A stretch of DNA of 64,000 nucleotides from Mixta mediterraneensis (GCF_014946725.1 NZ_JACFXY010000003.1:1-64000), one strand, 5' to 3'. Positions 10,099 through 20,035 are shown, counted from the stretch's first letter. The notes: generated by a model not told the origin, from the sequence alone. Numbers and translations are program-made.

Positions 10099-10215
10099 CA
10101 GAATCCCTTTTTAAATTCCCAGACAGGCGTTTATACAACAGGAATCAGGCTGCAAACGCAACCTGATGATTGTCAGAAGATCTTAGCGTGTTGTGGCAAA
10201 AGGCTCTATTTCCGT

Positions 10216-10881
10216 TTAGCCGAAACTAACCTGGCTGCTATTCATGCGCATAGTCAGGCGCTTAAGGGCGGCATTCAGCAGCACGCCATAAGCAGGGAGG
10301 AAGAACACCATGCAGATCAGCACCTTGAAGCTGTAATCCACCAGGGCGATCTCAACCCAATGCTGCGCCATAAACGGGTCGGGGCTTTTATAAAAAGCGA
10401 TGAAAAAGAAGGCCAGCGTATCGCTGATATTACCGAGGAACATCGCGCAACCGGGGGCAATCCACCACTGCGGCAGGCGGCGCAGACGATTAAATACGTG
10501 AACATCCAGGATCTGACCGAGCGCGTAAGCCATAAAGCTGGCACAGGCGATGCGTGCCACGAACAGATTCATTGCTTCCAGTGAGGCCCAGCCTTGCCAT
10601 TCACCCTGGTAGAACAGGCAGGAAACCGCATAAGAGATAAATAGCGATGGGATCATGACCGCCAGAATAATACGGCGTGCCAGGGGAGCGCCAAAAATGC
10701 GTACGGTTAAATCGGTAGCGAGAAAGATAAACGGAAAGCTAAAGGCGCCCCATGTGGTGTTAAAACCAAAAATGGAAACCGGTAGCTGTACCAGGTAATT
10801 ACTGGAGGTGATCACCAGCAGATGAAACAGTGACAGCCAAAACAGCGCGTGCATACGCTGACGCGAAGAGAATGCGAGCAT
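10216..10881 (-). CDS. yhhQ: Queuosine precursor transporter YhhQ
   Basis: 221-residue polytopic inner-membrane protein (about six hydrophobic segments) of the vitamin/queuosine-precursor transporter family (DUF165), which imports 7-cyano-7-deazaguanine for tRNA modification. The start MLAFSSRQRMHALFWL at 10881 is preferred to an in-frame start 12 codons upstream because it gives the usual 221-residue length and has AAAAAGG before it. Family stretch FATDLTVRIFG (here LATDLTVRIFG) is present. Divergent from tusA, as in E. coli. Confidence 0.93.
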   Translation of the reverse strand: MLAFSSRQRMHALFWLSLFHLLVITSSNYLVQLPVSIFGFNTTWGAFSFPFIFLATDLTVRIFGAPLARRIILAVMIPSLFISYAVSCLFYQGEWQGWASLEAMNLFVARIACASFMAYALGQILDVHVFNRLRRLPQWWIAPGCAMFLGNISDTLAFFFIAFYKSPDPFMAQHWVEIALVDYSFKVLICMVFFLPAYGVLLNAALKRLTMRMNSSQVSFG

Positions 10882-11086
10882 AGTAAGCCTTTTTAGTGTT
10901 GGGGTGAGGGAACCCATTGCAGGACAGTGATTAGCACTATCTTGCCGTTAAACAGATTGAAAAAACGGCGGCATCTTACCGTGTTGTACTATTTATGCAA
11001 TGGTTAATTTTAACGCAATCGTTATCGCCTTGCGTCGGCTTACTGACACGCTAGAATAAGTGCCCCAAACCGGAAACGAGTCCACT

Positions 11087-11338
11087 ATGAGCGATGTTTT
11101 TAACTCTGCCGATCATCAGCTTGATGCTTGCGGCCTGCGCTGTCCAGAGCCGGTGATGATGGTGCGTAAAACCGTGCGAAATTTGCAGGAGGGCGAAACG
11201 TTGCTGATTATCGCCGACGATCCCGCAACAACGCGGGATATACCCGGCTTTTGCCGTTTTATGGAGCATCGCCTGTTGGCGCAGCAAATCGAAACGCTGC
11301 CCTATCAATATCTGATTCAGAAAGGGCTGGGTGATTAA
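11087..11338 (+). CDS. tusA: Sulfur carrier protein TusA
   Basis: 83 residues. TusA accepts persulfide sulfur from IscS and passes it along TusBCD-TusE to MnmA for 2-thiouridine in tRNA wobble bases. The motif [14 protein letters not shown] has the active cysteine at residue 19, as in E. coli; [14 protein letters not shown] is also kept. The start at 11087 gives the family length; an in-frame ATG 27 bases upstream is not needed. Divergent from yhhQ. Confidence 0.96.
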   Translation: MSDVFNSADHQLDACGLRCPEPVMMVRKTVRNLQEGETLLIIADDPATTRDIPGFCRFMEHRLLAQQIETLPYQYLIQKGLGD

Positions 11339-11551
11339 CGGACAACCTGCCGCGATGAATGGGTTCAAAAGCGCGAACACAGCAGCGCATTCGTCGTCAC
11401 CAGCGTAGTGGTGCCCGAACCTGTCAACTTCATCTATCGCTGGGCTATCGCATTTGCAGCTGCATCTGCGCGCGCGGAACGTCCTGAAGATATATCGCAG
11501 CTTCGCGCTGGAATACCTTCAGGCTGATGACGCCGCGCTGCGCATTTTTCT
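11339..11551. other. Short gap where E. coli carries zntA
   Basis: 213 bases between tusA and yhhN. In E. coli the Zn/Cd/Pb-exporting P-type ATPase gene zntA (over 2 kb) lies here; this window has nothing resembling it (no DKTGT, no heavy-metal-binding CxxC). On the minus strand a frame continuing past the yhhN stop encodes about 37 protein-like residues (ending ...QLQMR) without a good start, possibly a remnant of unknown origin. Confidence 0.5.
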
Positions 11552-12181
11552 TCAGAAAAGCCACAATGAACGAACGATCATAAAATGACCGGCAAAATAG
11601 CAGGCCGCGATAATGGCGCTATCGGCGCTGAAACGGCGGCGATAATGAGTAATAAACCAGATAATATTCGCCAGCAGGAGCAGGTTGGCACCGACTACGA
11701 TGGAGAAGCTGTAATCGGTTGGACGGAAGAAATATTGCTCGGCTGCCATCCAGGTCATTACCAGCGTCATGCCAATAAACGTACATATCGGCCAGCGCAA
11801 CTCGGCCAGTTTGCTCCAGATAACCGCGATCACCACCACGCCAATAATCAGCAAGGCCAGCGGGATCGGCCAAAAGAAGCTCATCGTCATGTTAGCGGCA
11901 AAGCTTAAGGTATAAAGCAGATGTGAAAGAAAAAAGGCCCCCAGCGCATATAACATCTGCTGGCGCGGCAGCAGCGTCAGAGCGTCGCCAACCAATGTAG
12001 CAACCAGACCGGCGAGGATCAGATAGTCGGTTGTGTGAAGCGTTGGTGTTTGCCATGCCAGGCCAACCAACAGCAGTAGCGTAACCGGTTTAAACAGCCA
12101 GCGTTGCCATTGTGGACCACGATATGAAGCATCCACATACAGCCAGCCGGAGAAAAGTACCGCGAGGAAAGACCAGAGCAT
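11552..12181 (-). CDS. yhhN: YhhN/TMEM86-family membrane protein (lysoplasmalogenase family)
   Basis: 209 residues, mostly hydrophobic, with about seven to eight predicted membrane segments. It belongs to the YhhN family, whose mammalian members (TMEM86) hydrolyse lysoplasmalogens; the bacterial substrate is not established. The order with yhhM, yhhL and rsmD follows E. coli. No frame damage is seen. Function is given at family level only. Confidence 0.85.
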   Translation of the reverse strand: MLWSFLAVLFSGWLYVDASYRGPQWQRWLFKPVTLLLLVGLAWQTPTLHTTDYLILAGLVATLVGDALTLLPRQQMLYALGAFFLSHLLYTLSFAANMTMSFFWPIPLALLIIGVVVIAVIWSKLAELRWPICTFIGMTLVMTWMAAEQYFFRPTDYSFSIVVGANLLLLANIIWFITHYRRRFSADSAIIAACYFAGHFMIVRSLWLF

Positions 12182-12330
12182 TGTTTCTCCCTTTTAACCA
12201 AAAATGGTGAATGTTCCCAAAATGTCGATCCCAGTTTAGGTTATGCCTCGACGATGTGACAATCAGGCAACTCTGGTTGTATGCTTGCCCGCGCAATGCA
12301 TCCCTTACTCCCTGAAGAACGAGCGAAAAT

Positions 12331-12687
12331 ATGAGCAAACCACCGCTACTCTTTTTTATCGTCCTGGCCATTATCGCCATACTGGCGACCCGTCAGTTTA
12401 TTAAGCAACGGCGTGAAGCCGCCGTGAATGATGCCTCGCCGATCCGTAGTTTAACGGTAGAAGTGAAAACCAAACGCGAGTTTCCGGCACCGAATCGTCG
12501 TTCACGCCAGCGTGAAGTCATCGCCGGTGAAGAGATGCGTTACGAAGCCTGGTTTCACCCACTAAATGGGGCAAGCGATATTAAAGTGCAGGTGAAGGAA
12601 AATGATTACCATCAAATGGATAAGGGATCGAAAGGCGAGCTAAAAATGCAGGGTTCACGTTTTGTGAGTTTTACACCCGTACCATAA
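12331..12687 (+). CDS. yhhM: DUF2500 membrane-anchored protein YhhM
   Basis: 118 residues: one N-terminal membrane segment (about 5-22), then a basic soluble domain with the DUF2500 pattern (VEVKTKREFPAP, ALF-type YEAWFHPLNG, GELKMQG). Function unknown. Divergent from yhhN and convergent with yhhL, matching the E. coli layout. Confidence 0.88.
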   Translation: MSKPPLLFFIVLAIIAILATRQFIKQRREAAVNDASPIRSLTVEVKTKREFPAPNRRSRQREVIAGEEMRYEAWFHPLNGASDIKVQVKENDYHQMDKGSKGELKMQGSRFVSFTPVP

Positions 12688-12690
12688 AAA

Positions 12691-12720
12691 GCGGGCCTTC
12701 CGCCCGCCACTGATTATTTT
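12691..12720. terminator. Bidirectional terminator between yhhM and yhhL
   Basis: GCGGGC (12691-12696), loop CTTCC, GCCCGC (12702-12707), preceded by an A-run (AAAAA, 12686-12690) and followed by TTATTTT, so it can act in both directions. Confidence 0.6.
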
Positions 12721-12983
12721 CCCGGAAAATTTTTCTTTTGCCAGGCCACCAGTTCGAACACCCCAAACAGGAAAACTTTCGCCTGGGTTACCCGATCAAT
12801 GGGTGGTGCATCTTTGGTTTGTGTCGCGCGCAGCAGCACCAGTTGCAGGCCGTGCATCATGATCATGAAAAACAGGGCGACATTAATAAAATAGGTCAGC
12901 GGTTTCGGATACGGGTGTACCACGTTGAACAGTAAAAATCCCCAAACGCACAGCATCAACAGGCGTCCCAAATTCAGTAACAT
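12714..12983 (-). CDS. yhhL: DUF1145 membrane protein YhhL
   Basis: 89 residues with about three hydrophobic segments and the DUF1145 pattern (LGRLLMLCVWGFLLFNVVHPYPKPL). Function unknown. Its start overlaps the rsmD stop by a base, indicating translational coupling in an rsmD-yhhL operon, as in E. coli. Confidence 0.88.
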   Translation of the reverse strand: MLLNLGRLLMLCVWGFLLFNVVHPYPKPLTYFINVALFFMIMMHGLQLVLLRATQTKDAPPIDRVTQAKVFLFGVFELVAWQKKNFPGK

Positions 12984-13582
12984 TATACGTCTCCCTGTTG
13001 ACGTTGATACAAACGGTAAGCCACCTGGCCTGCGATTTTCTCGCGATATACATTCCAGTTAGCGGGTACTGGCGGTGTGCCATTTTCCACTTCACTTTCA
13101 ACGTAAATCAAGGCTTCATCGGTCAGCCAGTTGTTCTGCTCCAGCAACTGTAGCGTTTGCGCTAGCAAGCCCTGGCGAAACGGTGGATCAATAAATACGA
13201 CATCGAACGGTTTACCCGGCTGTGCCAGCCAGCTAAGCGCGTTAGTGTGAATCACTTTGCCATTGTCGGCACGCAGGGTTTGCAGATTTTTTTCCAGCTG
13301 CTGCGCCACTGGCCGTTCCAGCTCCAGCAAGGTTGCCGAGCCAGCATAGCGCGATAGCGCTTCCAGACCCAACGCACCACTGCCAGCAAAACAGTCCAGA
13401 CAGTTGGCTTGCTGAATCATGGGGGCCAGCCAGTTAAACAGCGTTTCGCGCACGCGATCGGTGGTGGGGCGCAGACCGGTGCTGTCCGGCACCGGCAATT
13501 TACGTCCGCGCCATTGGCCACCAATAATGCGGATTTGTCCGGCGCCGCCCGTATTGCGGGAGTTTTTAATCATTTTGCTCAC
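12983..13582 (-). CDS. rsmD: 16S rRNA (guanine(966)-N(2))-methyltransferase RsmD
   Basis: 199 residues. RsmD uses S-adenosylmethionine to methylate N2 of G966 in helix 31 of 16S rRNA on the 30S subunit. Seen: RIIGGQWRGRKLPVPDS at the N-terminus, the SAM motif DCFAGSGALGLEALSR (about 60-75) and the catalytic DPPF (FIDPPFRQG, about 128). Length is as in the family. Divergent from ftsY across 224 bases. Confidence 0.95.
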   Translation of the reverse strand: MSKMIKNSRNTGGAGQIRIIGGQWRGRKLPVPDSTGLRPTTDRVRETLFNWLAPMIQQANCLDCFAGSGALGLEALSRYAGSATLLELERPVAQQLEKNLQTLRADNGKVIHTNALSWLAQPGKPFDVVFIDPPFRQGLLAQTLQLLEQNNWLTDEALIYVESEVENGTPPVPANWNVYREKIAGQVAYRLYQRQQGDV

Positions 13583-13806
13583 AACTCGTCATAATTTGTT
13601 GCGTAGTTTAACGGGCGAAACGATGAGAAGAAACGTTAAAAAAGGGTGCTGTGGTGAGCTGGCTGGAAAGTGTTAGACTACGGAGTTGCTGATGTCATGC
13701 ATAATTCTGCGGTTTTACGCCCGTCTGGCGCTTAATACCACAACTGATTTTACCCCTGGGAACAACACGCGACCAGGATAAAGCCATCGAGGAGTGTCGT
13801 CACACA

Positions 13807-15225
13807 ATGGCAAAAGAGAAAAAACGTGGCTTTTTTTCCTGGCTAGGATTTGGCAAAGAGGAAGAAAAGCAACCCTCGGCGGAGACGCAAGAGCAGCCTG
13901 CCGAGCCGGAAGTACAGCAGCCGGAACATTTATCCCCGGCAATCAACAAGGCCGAAGCGGAAGCGGAAGAGACTGTCGTCATTACCGAAGCGGTGGCCGG
14001 ACAGCAACGTGAAGCGGAAGGCGAGCCTGCGTCAGTTACGGCTGAACCTGATATTCTGGCGGTCCCTGAAGCGGTTAAAGCCGAGCCTGAAGTCGAACCT
14101 GAGCCTGAAATCGCTCCGACGAGCGGGGTTGACGCTGAAGAAGCCAACGTCGACGTGCCGTTCAGCGATAAAGAGCAGAAAGCGCTGGTGCTGGCAGAGG
14201 CGGAAATTATCGAAGAAGCAGACATCGCTGAGCCGGAAGATACGGTGAGCGATCTGCCGCTAGCAGCGGCACCGATAATCACGCACGAACAGGAACGACC
14301 GACCAAAGAGGGCTTTTTTGCGCGATTGAAGCGCAGCCTGGTTAAAACCCGTCAAAACCTGGGGTCTGGTTTTGTCAGCTTATTCCGCGGCAAGAAAATT
14401 GATGATGATCTGTTCGAAGAGCTTGAAGAGCAGCTGCTCATTGCGGATGTCGGTGTGGAAACCACGCGTCGCATCATCACTAATTTGACTCAGCAGGCGA
14501 ACCGCAAACAGTTGCGCGATGCTGAGACTCTGTATGGTCTGCTGAAAACGGAAATGGCTAATATTCTGGAAAAAGTGGATGCGCCGCTGGACGTCACCGA
14601 TAAGACTCCTTTCGTTATCCTGATGGTTGGCGTAAACGGCGTAGGTAAAACCACCACCATCGGTAAACTGGCTCGTCAATATCAGGCCGAAGGCAAATCA
14701 GTGATGCTGGCGGCGGGCGATACTTTCCGCGCTGCTGCCGTAGAGCAGTTGCAGGTTTGGGGCCAGTGCAACAATATTCCGGTTATTGCACAGCACACTG
14801 GCGCAGATTCCGCCTCGGTAATTTTTGACGCTATTCAGGCGGCTAAATCGCGCGGCTTTGATGTATTAATCGCTGATACCGCAGGCCGCCTGCAAAACAA
14901 ATCGCACCTGATGGAAGAGCTGAAGAAAATTACTCGTGTGATGAAAAAACTGGATGATTCAGCGCCCCACGAGGTGATGCTGACGCTGGATGCCAGTACC
15001 GGACAGAACGCCGTAAGTCAGGCCAGACTGTTTAATGAAGCGGTAGGTTTAACCGGCATTGCGCTTACCAAGCTGGATGGCACTGCCAAAGGCGGCGTTA
15101 TTTTCTCGGTAGCCGATCAGTTCGGTATTCCGATACGCTATATCGGTGTCGGGGAAGGCATCGAAGATTTACGGCCATTCAAGGCTGACGATTTTATTGA
15201 GGCACTGTTTGCCCGAGAGGACTAA
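13807..15225 (+). CDS. ftsY: Signal recognition particle receptor FtsY
   Basis: 472 residues. FtsY is the membrane-associated SRP receptor GTPase that docks Ffh-ribosome complexes at SecYEG. Layout: an acidic A domain rich in Glu/Ala/Pro (about 10-165), then the N and G domains. G-domain motifs: P-loop GVNGVGKTTT near 275, DTAGR near 357, TKLDGTAKGG near 421. The A domain is the variable part and is similar in size to enteric homologs. First gene of ftsYEX; the ftsE start follows after 5 bases. Confidence 0.96.
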   Translation: MAKEKKRGFFSWLGFGKEEEKQPSAETQEQPAEPEVQQPEHLSPAINKAEAEAEETVVITEAVAGQQREAEGEPASVTAEPDILAVPEAVKAEPEVEPEPEIAPTSGVDAEEANVDVPFSDKEQKALVLAEAEIIEEADIAEPEDTVSDLPLAAAPIITHEQERPTKEGFFARLKRSLVKTRQNLGSGFVSLFRGKKIDDDLFEELEEQLLIADVGVETTRRIITNLTQQANRKQLRDAETLYGLLKTEMANILEKVDAPLDVTDKTPFVILMVGVNGVGKTTTIGKLARQYQAEGKSVMLAAGDTFRAAAVEQLQVWGQCNNIPVIAQHTGADSASVIFDAIQAAKSRGFDVLIADTAGRLQNKSHLMEELKKITRVMKKLDDSAPHEVMLTLDASTGQNAVSQARLFNEAVGLTGIALTKLDGTAKGGVIFSVADQFGIPIRYIGVGEGIEDLRPFKADDFIEALFARED

Positions 15226-15230
15226 TTGGG

Positions 15231-15899
15231 ATGATTCGCTTTGAAGAGGTCAGTAAGGCATATCTCGGTGGACGTCAGGCGTTGCAGGGCGTGGATTTCC
15301 ATCTGCGCCCTGGCGAAATGTCGTTCCTGACCGGCCATTCTGGCGCCGGTAAAAGTACGTTATTGAAGCTGATATGCGGCATTGAGCGTCCGAGCGCGGG
15401 ACAAATTTGGTTTAGCGGTCATGACATTTCCCGTCTGCGCAACAGCGAAGTTCCCTTTCTGCGTCGTCAGATCGGGATGATCTTCCAGGATCACCATCTG
15501 CTGATGGATCGGTCAGTTTATGAAAACGTCGCGATTCCGCTCATCATTTCAGGCGCCAGCGGCGAGGATATTCGGCGTCGCGTATCAGCAGCGCTGGATA
15601 AAGTGGGCTTACTTGATAAAGCAAAAAGCTTTCCTATCCAGCTTTCCGGTGGTGAACAACAGCGCGTTGGCATTGCGCGTGCAGTTGTCAACAAGCCTGC
15701 GGTATTACTGGCGGATGAGCCAACCGGTAACCTTGACGATGCGCTGTCGGAAGATATTCTGCGACTGTTCGAAGAGTTTAATCGCGTAGGCGTAACGGTG
15801 TTGATGGCAACGCACGACAGCGGCCTGATCGCGCGTCGTCAGTATCGCGTAATGACGCTGAATCAGGGACGCCTGCACGGAGGCCACGATGGTCAATAA
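15231..15899 (+). CDS. ftsE: Cell division ATP-binding protein FtsE
   Basis: 222-residue ABC ATPase that with FtsX forms the divisome complex that activates periplasmic murein hydrolases through EnvC. Walker [10 protein letters not shown] at about 35-43, Q-loop region, signature LSGGEQQR near 139, Walker [12 protein letters not shown] near 162 and the H-loop THDSG are all present. Its end overlaps ftsX by 11 bases, so the two are translationally coupled. Confidence 0.96.
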   Translation: MIRFEEVSKAYLGGRQALQGVDFHLRPGEMSFLTGHSGAGKSTLLKLICGIERPSAGQIWFSGHDISRLRNSEVPFLRRQIGMIFQDHHLLMDRSVYENVAIPLIISGASGEDIRRRVSAALDKVGLLDKAKSFPIQLSGGEQQRVGIARAVVNKPAVLLADEPTGNLDDALSEDILRLFEEFNRVGVTVLMATHDSGLIARRQYRVMTLNQGRLHGGHDGQ

Positions 15900-16872
15900 A
15901 CGCAATAAACGCCCAGCGGCGCCAAAAGCGAAGCAGCCTTCTAAAAGCAAAGCGCTGAAAGGCGGCTGGCAGGAACAATGGCGTTATGCTTTGCGCGGCA
16001 CGCTGTCGGATATGTGGCGTCAGCCCCTGGCAACGCTGTTAACAGTCATGGTGATTGCGATTTCCCTGACTTTGCCAAGCGTCTGTTATATGGTCTGGAA
16101 AAACGTAAACCAGGCGGCAACGCAGTGGTATCCCGCGCCGCAACTGACGGTTTATTTTTCTAAGACGCTGGACGATAGCGCGGCGGAAAACGTCGTGGCC
16201 CAGCTCAAACAGCTTGATGGCGTAGATAACGTTAATTATCTGACCCGTGAAGAAGCGCTGAACGAATTCCGTAACTGGTCTGGTTTTGGCGGCGCAATGG
16301 ACATGCTGGAGCAAAATCCGCTGCCTGCGGTGGCTATTATCACCCCGAAGCTTAACTTCCAAAATTCAGACACCATGCAAAATCTGCGTGATAGCATGTC
16401 AAAAGTGCAGGGGATTGATGAAGTTCGCATGGATGATAGCTGGTTTGCCCGGCTCGCGGCATTAACCGGATTAGTCGGCCAGATCGCCTCAATGATTGGT
16501 ATCCTGATGATCATCGCGGTGTTTCTTGTAATTGGTAACAGCGTGCGTCTCAGCATTTTTGCCCGGCGCGACACCATTAATGTGCAGAAACTGATTGGCG
16601 CAACCGACGGCTTTATCCTGCGACCTTTCTTATATGGCGGCGCGTTATTGGGTTTTAGCGGGGCGGTATTGTCACTGATTTTGTCGGAAGTGTTGGTATT
16701 GCGGCTGCAAACGGTCGTCGCCCACGTTGCTGCCGTATTTGGTACGACTTTCTCATTGAAAGGCTTTTCATGGGATGAAGCGCTACTGTTATTGCTGATT
16801 GCCACCATTATTGGCTGGATCGCGGCCTGGCTGGCAACAGTACAACATTTACGTCGTTTTACGCCCCAGTAA
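15889..16872 (+). CDS. ftsX: Cell division membrane protein FtsX
   Basis: 327 residues. Basic cytosolic N-terminus (about 1-45), a first membrane segment (about 50-72), a periplasmic domain (about 75-195, the EnvC-contacting part in E. coli) and three C-terminal membrane segments. The conserved [29 protein letters not shown] block near 215-240 is present. Somewhat shorter than E. coli FtsX at the N-terminus. It overlaps ftsE; rpoH follows from its own promoters. Confidence 0.95.
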   Translation: MVNKRNKRPAAPKAKQPSKSKALKGGWQEQWRYALRGTLSDMWRQPLATLLTVMVIAISLTLPSVCYMVWKNVNQAATQWYPAPQLTVYFSKTLDDSAAENVVAQLKQLDGVDNVNYLTREEALNEFRNWSGFGGAMDMLEQNPLPAVAIITPKLNFQNSDTMQNLRDSMSKVQGIDEVRMDDSWFARLAALTGLVGQIASMIGILMIIAVFLVIGNSVRLSIFARRDTINVQKLIGATDGFILRPFLYGGALLGFSGAVLSLILSEVLVLRLQTVVAHVAAVFGTTFSLKGFSWDEALLLLLIATIIGWIAAWLATVQHLRRFTPQ

Positions 16873-16890
16873 ACGCCTGCAACATTTTTT

Positions 16891-16934
16891 TGTTATAATG
16901 ATCCTCTGCTGTCGAAAGCGGAAAGCAGAGGATC
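16891..16934 (+). promoter_or_regulatory. Extended -10 promoter and 11-bp hairpin upstream of rpoH
   Basis: TGTTATAAT at 16891-16899 is a perfect extended -10 element (TGnTATAAT). Immediately after, GATCCTCTGCT (16900-16910) and AGCAGAGGATC (16924-16934) form a perfect 11-bp stem with a 13-base loop. With no T-run after it, the stem is either an mRNA leader hairpin or a weak ftsX terminator. Confidence 0.5.
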
Positions 16935-16988
16935 CTTCTGCCGCTTCCTTTCTGATTATCTGTGTGTAAAATATGCACCGATAATATT

Positions 16989-17015
16989 GAACTTGTGGAT
17001 AACTTTGACGTCCAA
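16989..17015 (+). promoter_or_regulatory. Sigma-E-type promoter of rpoH (P3-like)
   Basis: GAACTT (16989-16994), a 16-base spacer beginning GTGGATAA, then TCCAA (17011-17015). This matches the position and -35/spacer sequence of E. coli rpoH P3, which is read by sigma-E under extreme heat or envelope stress. The -10 (TCCAA versus TCTGA) is a weaker match. Confidence 0.65.
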
Positions 17016-17116
17016 TAAGTAGCACAGATTGCTTTCGGATTTCCGACGACGTTGACATACTGTAACGTCTGCGCAAGAAACTGTGCAGCAATTCCACTTA
17101 TTTTGTGAGGGTTTGA

Positions 17117-17974
17117 ATGACCAAAGAAATGCAAACTTTAGCTATTGCTCCTCTTGGTAACCTGGAGTCATACATTCGGGCTGCCAATGTCTGGCCGATG
17201 CTGTCGGCAGAAGAGGAAAAAGCGTTGGCTGAACGGCTGCATTACCAGGGCGATCTGGATGCAGCTAAGACGCTGATCCTGTCTCACCTACGCTTTGTAG
17301 TTCATATCGCTCGTAATTACTCCGGTTACGGCTTACCGCAGGCTGACCTGATTCAGGAAGGTAACATCGGCTTGATGAAAGCGGTGCGTCGCTTCAATCC
17401 TGAAGTAGGTGTACGTTTGGTGTCGTTTGCTGTGCACTGGATTAAAGCCGAGATTCATGAATACGTGCTGCGTAACTGGCGTATCGTGAAAGTCGCTACC
17501 ACTAAAGCACAGCGCAAGCTGTTCTTTAATCTGCGTAAAACCAAGCAGCATCTGGGCTGGTTTAACCAGGATGAAGTTGAAATGGTCGCGCGTGAACTGG
17601 GCGTGAGCAGTAAAGATGTGCGTGAAATGGAATCGCGTATGGCTGCACAGGATATGACCTTTGATATGTCTGCCGATGATGAAAGCGGTGAAGGCAAATC
17701 CATGGCACCGGTGCTGTATCTGCAAGATAAAACCTCTGACTTTGCTGATGGCATTGAAGAGGACAACTGGGATTCGCATGCAGCCGATAAGCTGAGCTAC
17801 GCGATGGAAGGTCTTGATGAGCGCAGCCAGCATATTATCCGTGCGCGTTGGCTGGACGAAGACAACAAAACCACCCTGCAGGAATTAGCCGATCAATACG
17901 GCGTGTCGGCAGAACGTGTCCGACAGCTTGAAAAGAACGCCATGAAAAAACTGCGTATGGCGATCGAAGCATAA
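17117..17974 (+). CDS. rpoH: RNA polymerase heat-shock sigma factor RpoH (sigma-32)
   Basis: 285 residues. Directs RNA polymerase to heat-shock promoters for chaperones and proteases. Region 2 core-binding sequence [18 protein letters not shown] (about 76-93), the RpoH box [10 protein letters not shown] (about 132-141) and C-terminal region 4 helix-turn-helix ([26 protein letters not shown]) are present. In E. coli the mRNA 5' part acts as an RNA thermometer; the start and leader position are similar here. Own promoters lie upstream; a strong terminator follows. Confidence 0.97.
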   Translation: MTKEMQTLAIAPLGNLESYIRAANVWPMLSAEEEKALAERLHYQGDLDAAKTLILSHLRFVVHIARNYSGYGLPQADLIQEGNIGLMKAVRRFNPEVGVRLVSFAVHWIKAEIHEYVLRNWRIVKVATTKAQRKLFFNLRKTKQHLGWFNQDEVEMVARELGVSSKDVREMESRMAAQDMTFDMSADDESGEGKSMAPVLYLQDKTSDFADGIEEDNWDSHAADKLSYAMEGLDERSQHIIRARWLDEDNKTTLQELADQYGVSAERVRQLEKNAMKKLRMAIEA

Positions 17975-17980
17975 AGATGA

Positions 17981-18006
17981 AGGGCGACAAAATGTCGCCC
18001 TTTTTG
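17981..18006 (+). terminator. Rho-independent terminator of rpoH
   Basis: AGGGCGACA (17981-17989), AAA loop, TGTCGCCCT (17993-18001), followed by TTTTTG. It lies seven bases after the rpoH stop. Confidence 0.9.
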
Positions 18007-18017
18007 TTGCCTGTGAT

Positions 18018-18404
18018 TTACTTTATCCAACCGTCGGATTGTGCCCTGAATCCACATGCCTGCATAAACGCTGCCCGCACCGACTGATCGTCGCTGCCGT
18101 CATCCACTATCCACCAGTCTGCCAGCGACCCGTTCTGCGACATGGTTTCTTCCAGTAAATATTTGCCTACCCCACGTCGCCGTGTTGCCTCCCGCACTTC
18201 AAGGTGATGCACTTTTCCATGAGTTCCAGAAATTTCAAGTTGCAGCGCCGCCAGCAATCGATCATTAAAGCGTGCCGCATAAAGACGCAAGGTTTCGCTC
18301 AGCGCCTGCTCTAATTGTTCGATATTTTGATTCGGCCAGATTTTGGCTAAATCAATGCGGTCCTGCGGCGTGAACGCCGTTAAACGCAGGATGGTGAGTT
18401 TCAT
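18018..18404 (-). CDS. panM: PanD regulatory/maturation factor PanM (PanZ)
   Basis: 128-residue GNAT-fold protein that binds acetyl-CoA and triggers self-cleavage of the PanD proenzyme, linking CoA level to beta-alanine synthesis for pantothenate. The acetyl-CoA-binding motif TRRRGVGKYLLEE lies near 73-85. The start MKLTILRL at 18404 matches E. coli; an alternative GTG three codons upstream is possible. In E. coli panM sits between livJ and livK; here livJ is absent and panM converges directly on rpoH. Confidence 0.9.
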   Translation of the reverse strand: MKLTILRLTAFTPQDRIDLAKIWPNQNIEQLEQALSETLRLYAARFNDRLLAALQLEISGTHGKVHHLEVREATRRRGVGKYLLEETMSQNGSLADWWIVDDGSDDQSVRAAFMQACGFRAQSDGWIK

Positions 18405-18808
18405 AACCAACACCTGTACTCGTTAAAAGAGGAAAGTGTAGCGAAATTATACCGTCAGGGCGATGACAGTTTTTTCTGCATAAAACAGGTCAATAACTGG
18501 CCTTAACGCCAGAATGATAGTTATAAACAGGCATGGCTGATAAATAAACCAGCATAACGCGCTGGAAAAACGGTGGAAAACTGGCCATTGCATCCAGTTT
18601 ATTATGCTGCTTAACCCTCCCTTTTCTGAATGTGTCAGTTGATTTAAAGAAGAAAATTCCTGTTTAATAAGCTGAAAAATAAAGCCTTATTAATTATAAA
18701 TGCCAAAAAGCGCTGCTAACTCATTATTACTAAATCAGTTTTCACGCTTATCTGGCAGAAAATAAAGCCAGTCACAACAAACACGACACAACAGATGGGG
18801 AAGTTCGG
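18405..18808. other. panM-livK intergenic region with livK promoter
   Basis: 404 AT-rich bases without a gene. A possible sigma-70 promoter for livK is TTGATT (18639-18644), an 18-base gap and TTTAAT (18663-18668). The length and AT-rich tracts would suit Lrp-type control as known for E. coli liv genes, but I cannot point to defined operator sites. Confidence 0.35.
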
Positions 18809-19921
18809 ATGAAAATGAAAGGTCGCGCATTATTAGCGGGATGTGTTGCGTTGGCAATGAGCCACGCGGCGCTGGCAAAAGATATTAAAGTGGCCATTGT
18901 GGGTGCGATGTCGGGCCCGGTTGCACAATATGGCGACATGCAGTTTGCCGGCGCAACGCAGGCGATTGAGGACATCAACGCCAAAGGCGGCATTAACGGC
19001 GACAAACTGGTCGCCGTAAAATATGACGATGCCTGTGACCCGAAGCAAGCGGTCGCCGTTGCCAACAAAGTGATAAACGACGGTATCCGCTACGTAATCG
19101 GTCATCTTTGCTCCTCTTCCACCCAGCCTGCGTCTGATATTTATGAGGACGAAGGCGTACTGATGATCACCCCAGCCGCAACGGCGCCAGACTTAACCTC
19201 GCGTGGCTACCAACTGATTATGCGCACTACCGGCCTCGATTCAGATCAGGGTCCCACCGCCGCTAAATACGTGTTGAGCGAAATCAAACCTCAGCGCATC
19301 GCTATCGTGCATGACAAGCAGCAATATGGTGAAGGGTTGGCGCGTTCTGTCCAGGACAGCCTGAAGAAAGCCGGAGCCAATATCGTGATGTTTGAAGGCA
19401 TCACTGCGGGCGATAAAGATTTTTCTACGCTGGTGGCTCGCCTGAAAAAAGATACCGTCGATTTCGTCTACTTCGGCGGTTATTACCCAGAGATGGGCCA
19501 GATCGTACGACAGGCGCGTGCAGCAGGGCTGAAAACGCAGTTTATGGGGCCAGAAGGTGTGGGCAACGCCTCACTGTCTAATATTGCCGGCGCAGCCTCC
19601 GAAGGTATGCTGGTAACCCTGCCGAAGCGCTACGACCAGGTTCCAACCAACAAGCCTGTCGTTGATGCATTGAAAGCGAAGAAACTGGACCCAACCGGCC
19701 CCTTTGTCTGGACTACCTATGCGGCGCTGCAATCGCTGGCGACCGGTATGGAACGCAGCAAGAGCGCCGAACCTGAAGACATCGTGAAGAATCTGAAAGA
19801 GGGCGCTGCTGTGCCAACGGTAATGGGCAACCTGAGCTGGGACGAGAAAGGTGATCTGAAAGGCTTCGAATTTGGCGTATTCAAGTGGCATGCTGACGGG
19901 ACTTCGACCGCAGTAAAATAA
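18809..19921 (+). CDS. livK: Branched-chain amino acid / leucine ABC transporter binding protein LivK
   Basis: 370 residues: signal peptide cleaved after SHAALA (residue 23), then a two-lobed periplasmic binding protein for Leu/Ile/Val. The CDPKQAV...LCSSS cysteine pair and [15 protein letters not shown] follow LivJ/LivK. It is the only binding protein in this cluster (E. coli has LivJ and LivK), so it probably serves all branched-chain ligands. The ATG follows GGGG-type purines. A stable hairpin after the stop separates it from livHMGF. Confidence 0.93.
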   Translation: MKMKGRALLAGCVALAMSHAALAKDIKVAIVGAMSGPVAQYGDMQFAGATQAIEDINAKGGINGDKLVAVKYDDACDPKQAVAVANKVINDGIRYVIGHLCSSSTQPASDIYEDEGVLMITPAATAPDLTSRGYQLIMRTTGLDSDQGPTAAKYVLSEIKPQRIAIVHDKQQYGEGLARSVQDSLKKAGANIVMFEGITAGDKDFSTLVARLKKDTVDFVYFGGYYPEMGQIVRQARAAGLKTQFMGPEGVGNASLSNIAGAASEGMLVTLPKRYDQVPTNKPVVDALKAKKLDPTGPFVWTTYAALQSLATGMERSKSAEPEDIVKNLKEGAAVPTVMGNLSWDEKGDLKGFEFGVFKWHADGTSTAVK

Positions 19922-19927
19922 GTTCAG

Positions 19928-19949
19928 AGGGCGGCTGTACGGCCGCCCT
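19928..19949 (+). terminator. Attenuating hairpin between livK and livH
   Basis: AGGGCGGC (19928-19935) pairs with GCCGCCCT (19942-19949) over a 6-base loop, followed by TATC only. Such leaky hairpins commonly let the binding protein be made in excess over the membrane parts. Confidence 0.6.
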
Positions 19950-20035
19950 TATCAAACCGGCTTTTCTTTTGGTGAAGCTTTCCAGGATTCGCGGTAACGG
20001 ATTCAGTTCACGGACGTTTTTTTAAGGTACATTCT

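Noticed and set aside
13807..14306. Long opposite-strand Ser-rich frame within ftsY
   Set aside because: Mirror of the acidic FtsY A domain codons; ftsY is clearly the real gene.
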